Shown one piece after another: positions 61,105-64,000 of a stretch of 64,000 nucleotides of DNA. The translations under genes were made by a program, and so were the position numbers. The notes beneath the pieces are model-generated. The model had not been told where the DNA came from. It was given only the letters and a program-made list of their open reading frames with translations, and did no database searches. This DNA is from Yersinia entomophaga (GTDB lineage Bacteria > Pseudomonadota > Gammaproteobacteria > Enterobacterales > Enterobacteriaceae), in contig NZ_CP010029.1 of assembly GCF_001656035.1 (NCBI RefSeq), forward strand, positions 4,090,074-4,154,073, written 5' to 3'. How positions within the stretch are numbered: the stretch's first letter is position 1; every line of letters begins with the position of its first letter.

Positions 61105-61812
61105 ATAAATATCCTCCGGCATAGCCGGAGGTTTTTCATATGCGCCTATAAGGCTCTGTTGCCAGCCGCGCCCTAACAGGCGCATCGCGATCTGACATTT
61201 GCATTTATGGATTACTTACGGCCCGTAAACGGGCTGCCCGGATAGGGGATCGAGAGTTGCTCTCCCATTTTATCCTCTTCCAACTGGTGCTTTATGTATT
61301 CTTGTATCCTGGCTGTATTTTTCCCAACCGTATCAACGTAATACCCTCGACACCAGCACTCCCTGTTACGGTATTTGAACTTCAAATCGCCAAACTGCTT
61401 ATAAAGCATCAGGCTGCTCTTTCCTTTCAGGTATCCCATAAAACCCGACACACTCATTTTGGGCGGGATTACCAGAAGCATATGGATGTGATCCACACAG
61501 CATTCTGCTTCCAGAATATTCACGTTTTTCCATTCGCACAGCTTTTTTAAGATACTGCCTATCGCTTTGCGCTTTTCCCCGTAGAACACCTTTCTTCGGT
61601 ACTTCGGCGCAAAAACCATGTGATATTTACAGCTCCATCGCGTGTGCGCTAAGCTCTTTTCGTCCCTCATAGGGACCCCCTTTTGATTTCTTGTTGAACA
61701 TTTGCAGTTGCCAGACCGCAAACTGTTTTAACAAATCAAAAGGGGTTTTTATAACTGGCTCAAAGCTGAAAGCTTTACCGAACCTCCAGCCTAGCTGGAG
61801 GTTTTCTGTGCA
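61105..61812 (-). mobile_element. IS200/IS605-family insertion sequence, IS1541 type
   Basis: Element of roughly 710 bases with a single TnpA gene and subterminal hairpins instead of inverted repeats: at the transposase 3' side CCTCCGGC/GCCGGAGG (61113-61131) and at the 5' side AACCTCCAGC/GCTGGAGGTT (61781-61803). TnpA and the hairpin layout match IS200-type elements, and the protein is nearest IS1541 of Yersinia. The exact ends cannot be fixed from one copy. It sits between the terminators of yoaE and sdaA, so it interrupts no gene. Confidence 0.85.
61212..61670 (-). CDS. tnpA: IS1541-type Y1 (HUH) transposase TnpA
   Basis: 152-residue single-strand transposase. It begins MRDEKSLAHTRWSCKYHMVFAPKYRRK, has the HUH metal motif in VDHIHMLLVIP and the catalytic Tyr in the GYYVDTVGKNTARIQEYIKHQ helix, ending GEQLSIPYPGSPFTGRK, the typical IS1541/IS200 end. 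ATG 61670 is the standard start; 17 codons further upstream in the frame are non-coding leader. The protein appears full length, so the element may be active. Confidence 0.9.
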   Translation of the reverse strand: MRDEKSLAHTRWSCKYHMVFAPKYRRKVFYGEKRKAIGSILKKLCEWKNVNILEAECCVDHIHMLLVIPPKMSVSGFMGYLKGKSSLMLYKQFGDLKFKYRNRECWCRGYYVDTVGKNTARIQEYIKHQLEEDKMGEQLSIPYPGSPFTGRK

Positions 61813-61816
61813 CAAT

Positions 61817-61846
61817 AAAACGGGAGCCGATTGGGCTCCCGTTTGC
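61817..61846 (-). terminator. Terminator of sdaA
   Basis: AAACGGGAGCC (61818-61828) pairs with GGCTCCCGTTT (61834-61844); the A-run on the left supplies the U-tract for the minus-strand transcript. Confidence 0.85.
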
Positions 61847-61898
61847 TGATTTATTTTTGCCGGTTTAGCAAAAGGCATCAGTGAGTTGCATTGTATAT

Positions 61899-63263
61899 TT
61901 AGTTACACTGCACTTTGATCGCCAGACCGCCGCGAGAAGTTTCACGGTATTTAGCATTCATATCTTTACCGGTTTCAAACATGGTTTCGATAACCTTGTC
62001 GAGAGAAACGCGCGGTTCGCTGCTACGGCGCATTGCCATGCGTGCGGAGTTAATCGCTTTTACCGAAGCAATCGCGTTTCGTTCGATGCAAGGAACCTGT
62101 ACCTGACCGGCAACCGGGTCACAGGTCAGACCCAGGTTGTGCTCCATACCGATTTCGGCCGCAATGCATACTTGAATCGGGCTAGCGCCCAGCAGCTCCG
62201 CTAAACCGGCCGCCGCCATAGAACAGGCTACGCCCACTTCACCCTGACAGCCCACTTCTGCACCGGAAATCGACGCATTCATTTTATACAGAATGCCGAT
62301 AGCGCCGGAGGCGAGGAAGTAACGGATAAAGATTTCCGGTGTCACAGGCTCGATAAAGTGATCGTAGTAAGCCAGAACCGCTGGAACGATACCGCAGGCG
62401 CCGTTGGTTGGTGCAGTCACCACGCGTCCACCGGCGGCGTTTTCTTCGTTCACGGCCAGCGCAAACATATTCACCCAGTCAATCACGTTCATTGGATCGC
62501 TGGAAAGTTTATCGGAAGAAACCAACAGACGGCGTAGCGCAGAAGCGCGACGCGGAACGCGTAGCGGACCCGGGAGAACCCCTTCGGTATTCAGACCACG
62601 ATCGATACAGGCGCGCATAGTGTCCCAAATCGCCGTAAAGTAAGCATCAATCTCTTCTTTACTGTGCATGGCCAGCTCGTTCTGCATCACCATACCGGAG
62701 ATGGACATCCCGGTGGTGCGACAGTGGGCCAGAATGTCTTCAGCGGAGTTAAACGGATAAGGTACGCTAATCTCGTTGACTGAGGCTTTACCGAAATGTT
62801 CTTCATCGACGATGAAGCCGCCGCCGATAGAATAGTAAGTTTTGCTGTACACTTTTTCATCGCCAGCGAAGGCGTGAATTTGCATACCGTTTTCATGCAG
62901 GGGCAGGTTATCGCTACGGAAAACCATGCCGCCTTCACGCGGGAAATCAACTTCGTGCAAGCCATTGGCCAGCATCAGTTTTTCACGTTGCTCAACATCG
63001 CGAATAAAACCGGGAATGCTATCGATATCTACGGTGTCAGGCATATTGCCCGCTAACCCCATAATGATAGCGATATCAGTATGGTGGCCTTTACCGGTTA
63101 ATGACAGTGAGCCGTAAACCTCCACGGCCACACGCGTGATAGAAGGCATTAGTCCCTGTGTTACCAGGTCGTCTACAAACTGTTTGCCGGCTTTCATCGG
63201 TCCAACCGTATGAGAGCTGGACGGGCCGATGCCGATCTTAAACATGTCGAAAACGCTAATCAC
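61899..63263 (-). CDS. sdaA: L-serine ammonia-lyase (4Fe-4S type)
   Basis: 454-residue enzyme turning L-serine into pyruvate and ammonia with an oxygen-sensitive iron-sulfur cluster. It matches SdaA over its length: FDMFKIGIGPSSSHTVGPMKA, GSLSLTGKGHHTDIAIIMGL, TAPTNGACGIVPAVLAYYDHF and MEHNLGLTCDPVAGQVQVPC, the last two holding cluster Cys. Start GTG 63263 follows GAGGAG at seven bases; five further codons upstream are unsupported. It is the standard neighbour of nudL, and the IS1541 copy lies just beyond its terminator. Confidence 0.95.
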   Translation of the reverse strand: MISVFDMFKIGIGPSSSHTVGPMKAGKQFVDDLVTQGLMPSITRVAVEVYGSLSLTGKGHHTDIAIIMGLAGNMPDTVDIDSIPGFIRDVEQREKLMLANGLHEVDFPREGGMVFRSDNLPLHENGMQIHAFAGDEKVYSKTYYSIGGGFIVDEEHFGKASVNEISVPYPFNSAEDILAHCRTTGMSISGMVMQNELAMHSKEEIDAYFTAIWDTMRACIDRGLNTEGVLPGPLRVPRRASALRRLLVSSDKLSSDPMNVIDWVNMFALAVNEENAAGGRVVTAPTNGACGIVPAVLAYYDHFIEPVTPEIFIRYFLASGAIGILYKMNASISGAEVGCQGEVGVACSMAAAGLAELLGASPIQVCIAAEIGMEHNLGLTCDPVAGQVQVPCIERNAIASVKAINSARMAMRRSSEPRVSLDKVIETMFETGKDMNAKYRETSRGGLAIKVQCN

Positions 63264-63709
63264 GCTAGAACTCCTCAAAAGGCATTGTGTTTAAAGCCGA
63301 TGTTTTATGGTCGAAGCGTTTAAAAATTACGCAACGGGAACATCGGTATTGTAGGTTGACTCGTCAATTTTCGTGACTTTATTCGCATGAAATAAAGTAA
63401 TCGCGAGCCTTAGTTTATTTTGTTTTTACTGGTGTTAGCGGTATCGATCGGATACAGCAACGGTCACTCTGTTAACCAACAACATAAGTGACTTTTTTTA
63501 CGGGTTATTAACCCCACACTATTAGTGGTTTATAGTGAAGGAAGCTATTTTACAGGTATTTCATAACGCTGACAGGCCTGTTTACAGTTTTTTTAAAAAC
63601 TGCGATACAGAGAACATAGAGTAAAAGTGGTAAAAGTGAGGTGATAGGGATCGTTTTATGCTGAAAATGAGGGGGTTAGCGCGTGATGATGTGATGGTTA
63701 TCACGCGTT
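63264..63709. other. Intergenic region between sdaA and nudL
   Basis: About 445 bases, mainly the sdaA promoter region. No ORF, repeat or terminator is convincing; the nudL stop is at its right edge. Confidence 0.5.
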
Positions 63710-64000
63710 TCAGCGCGGTTCGATGCTGACCTGCTGAGCCAGACGGCGAATAATGGCGGCGGTGAGTCCCCAGACAAATTGACTTTCGTACCAGGAAAGG
63801 TAAATCCGGTGGTGCGCGCCCGCGCGATGAACATCCAGTGGATAATAACGTGAAAGGCTTAACGCTTCGTATAGCGGCATTTCGAATAGACCGGCAACCT
63901 CCTCTTCATTACCGTGAAAGGGGACGTCCGCAGGAATAAGACCCACAATTGGCGTGACCTGAAAACCCGTCGAGCTATCCAGTGGCCCTAGCTGACCCAG
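63710..64000 (-). CDS. nudL: CoA pyrophosphatase NudL, 5' part missing
   Basis: The last 96 codons of a minus-strand gene run from the window edge to a stop at 63712-63710. Visible are VTPIVGLIPADVPFHGNEEEVAGLFEMPL, LDVHRAGAHHRIYLSWYESQFVWGLTAAIIRRLA, which match the C-terminal half of NudL (YeaB), a Nudix hydrolase splitting CoA into 3',5'-ADP and phosphopantetheine. The Nudix box itself lies outside the window. Its place beside sdaA is the same as in E. coli. Confidence 0.85.
   Translation of the reverse strand: MGQLGPLDSSTGFQVTPIVGLIPADVPFHGNEEEVAGLFEMPLYEALSLSRYYPLDVHRAGAHHRIYLSWYESQFVWGLTAAIIRRLAQQVSIEPR

Noticed and set aside
61257..61550. 97-codon frame antisense to the transposase
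   Set aside because: Shadow of tnpA; no independent signals.
1..64000. CRISPR arrays and tRNA genes
   Set aside because: No regularly spaced direct repeats and no cloverleaf-type sequence were noticed on reading; a dedicated tRNA or repeat scan was not possible here.

Overview
The window looks like chromosome from a Yersinia species, most likely of the enterocolitica group (inference). Pointers: a tandem pair of near-identical CspA-type genes as described for Yersinia, an IS200-family element whose transposase matches IS1541, a ferrichrome-type receptor of FcuA type beside fhuF, and a right half that follows E. coli gene order (yobH-mgrB-yebO, yobF-cspC, rlmA, mntP, yobD, manXYZ, yoaE, sdaA, nudL). 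No tRNA, rRNA or CRISPR array was seen.

Left part (1-17.5 kb). The window opens at the end of an aryl-polyene cluster: a probable lipoprotein tail, ketosynthase apeO, dehydratase apeP, ketoreductase apeQ, ketosynthase apeR and an Sfp-type phosphopantetheinyl transferase, mostly overlapping. Then come a small Cys-containing peptide gene on the minus strand, a periplasmic alpha-carbonic anhydrase, tandem cspA1/cspA2 with duplicated leaders, a methyltransferase, a small lipoprotein, an acetyltransferase, a secreted protein that appears frameshifted from a MORN/YwqK-repeat protein, and an HscC chaperone locus (DUF1266 protein, membrane J-like protein, convergent hscC).

Middle (18-38 kb). ddlA is followed by a PAS-HTH regulator, a PLP ammonia-lyase and a RidA-like gene lacking a normal start codon. 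An AT-rich accessory block carries a signal-less lipase, an HdeB-type acid chaperone and a two-gene cytolethal-distending-toxin locus (one ricin-type lectin subunit plus CdtB with its catalytic residues). After it come a PAS-PAS-GGDEF diguanylate cyclase, a RIO kinase, an MsbA-like ABC exporter, an AhpD-like protein, two zinc-type oxidoreductases divergent from a LysR regulator, an APC antiporter, acetyltransferases, tandem small membrane proteins and a MarA-like AraC regulator.

Right part (38-64 kb). Small core genes (yobH, mgrB, yebO, yobF) are interrupted by a phage-type gene pair (DUF2591 and DUF4060-like) and an aromatic amino acid permease. pagP, cspC, a YfiH paralogue, a second FtsI-type PBP, rlmA, the Fur-controlled fhuF/fcuA pair, mntP with an upstream yybP-ykoY manganese riboswitch, yobD, manXYZ, yoaE, IS1541, sdaA and the 3' part of nudL follow. 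Most gene products are recognisable; the observations most worth pursuing are the reduced CDT locus, the likely frameshift in the MORN gene, the start-less RidA gene, the csp leader ORFs and a remnant of a double-glycine (microcin-like) leader beside the IS.
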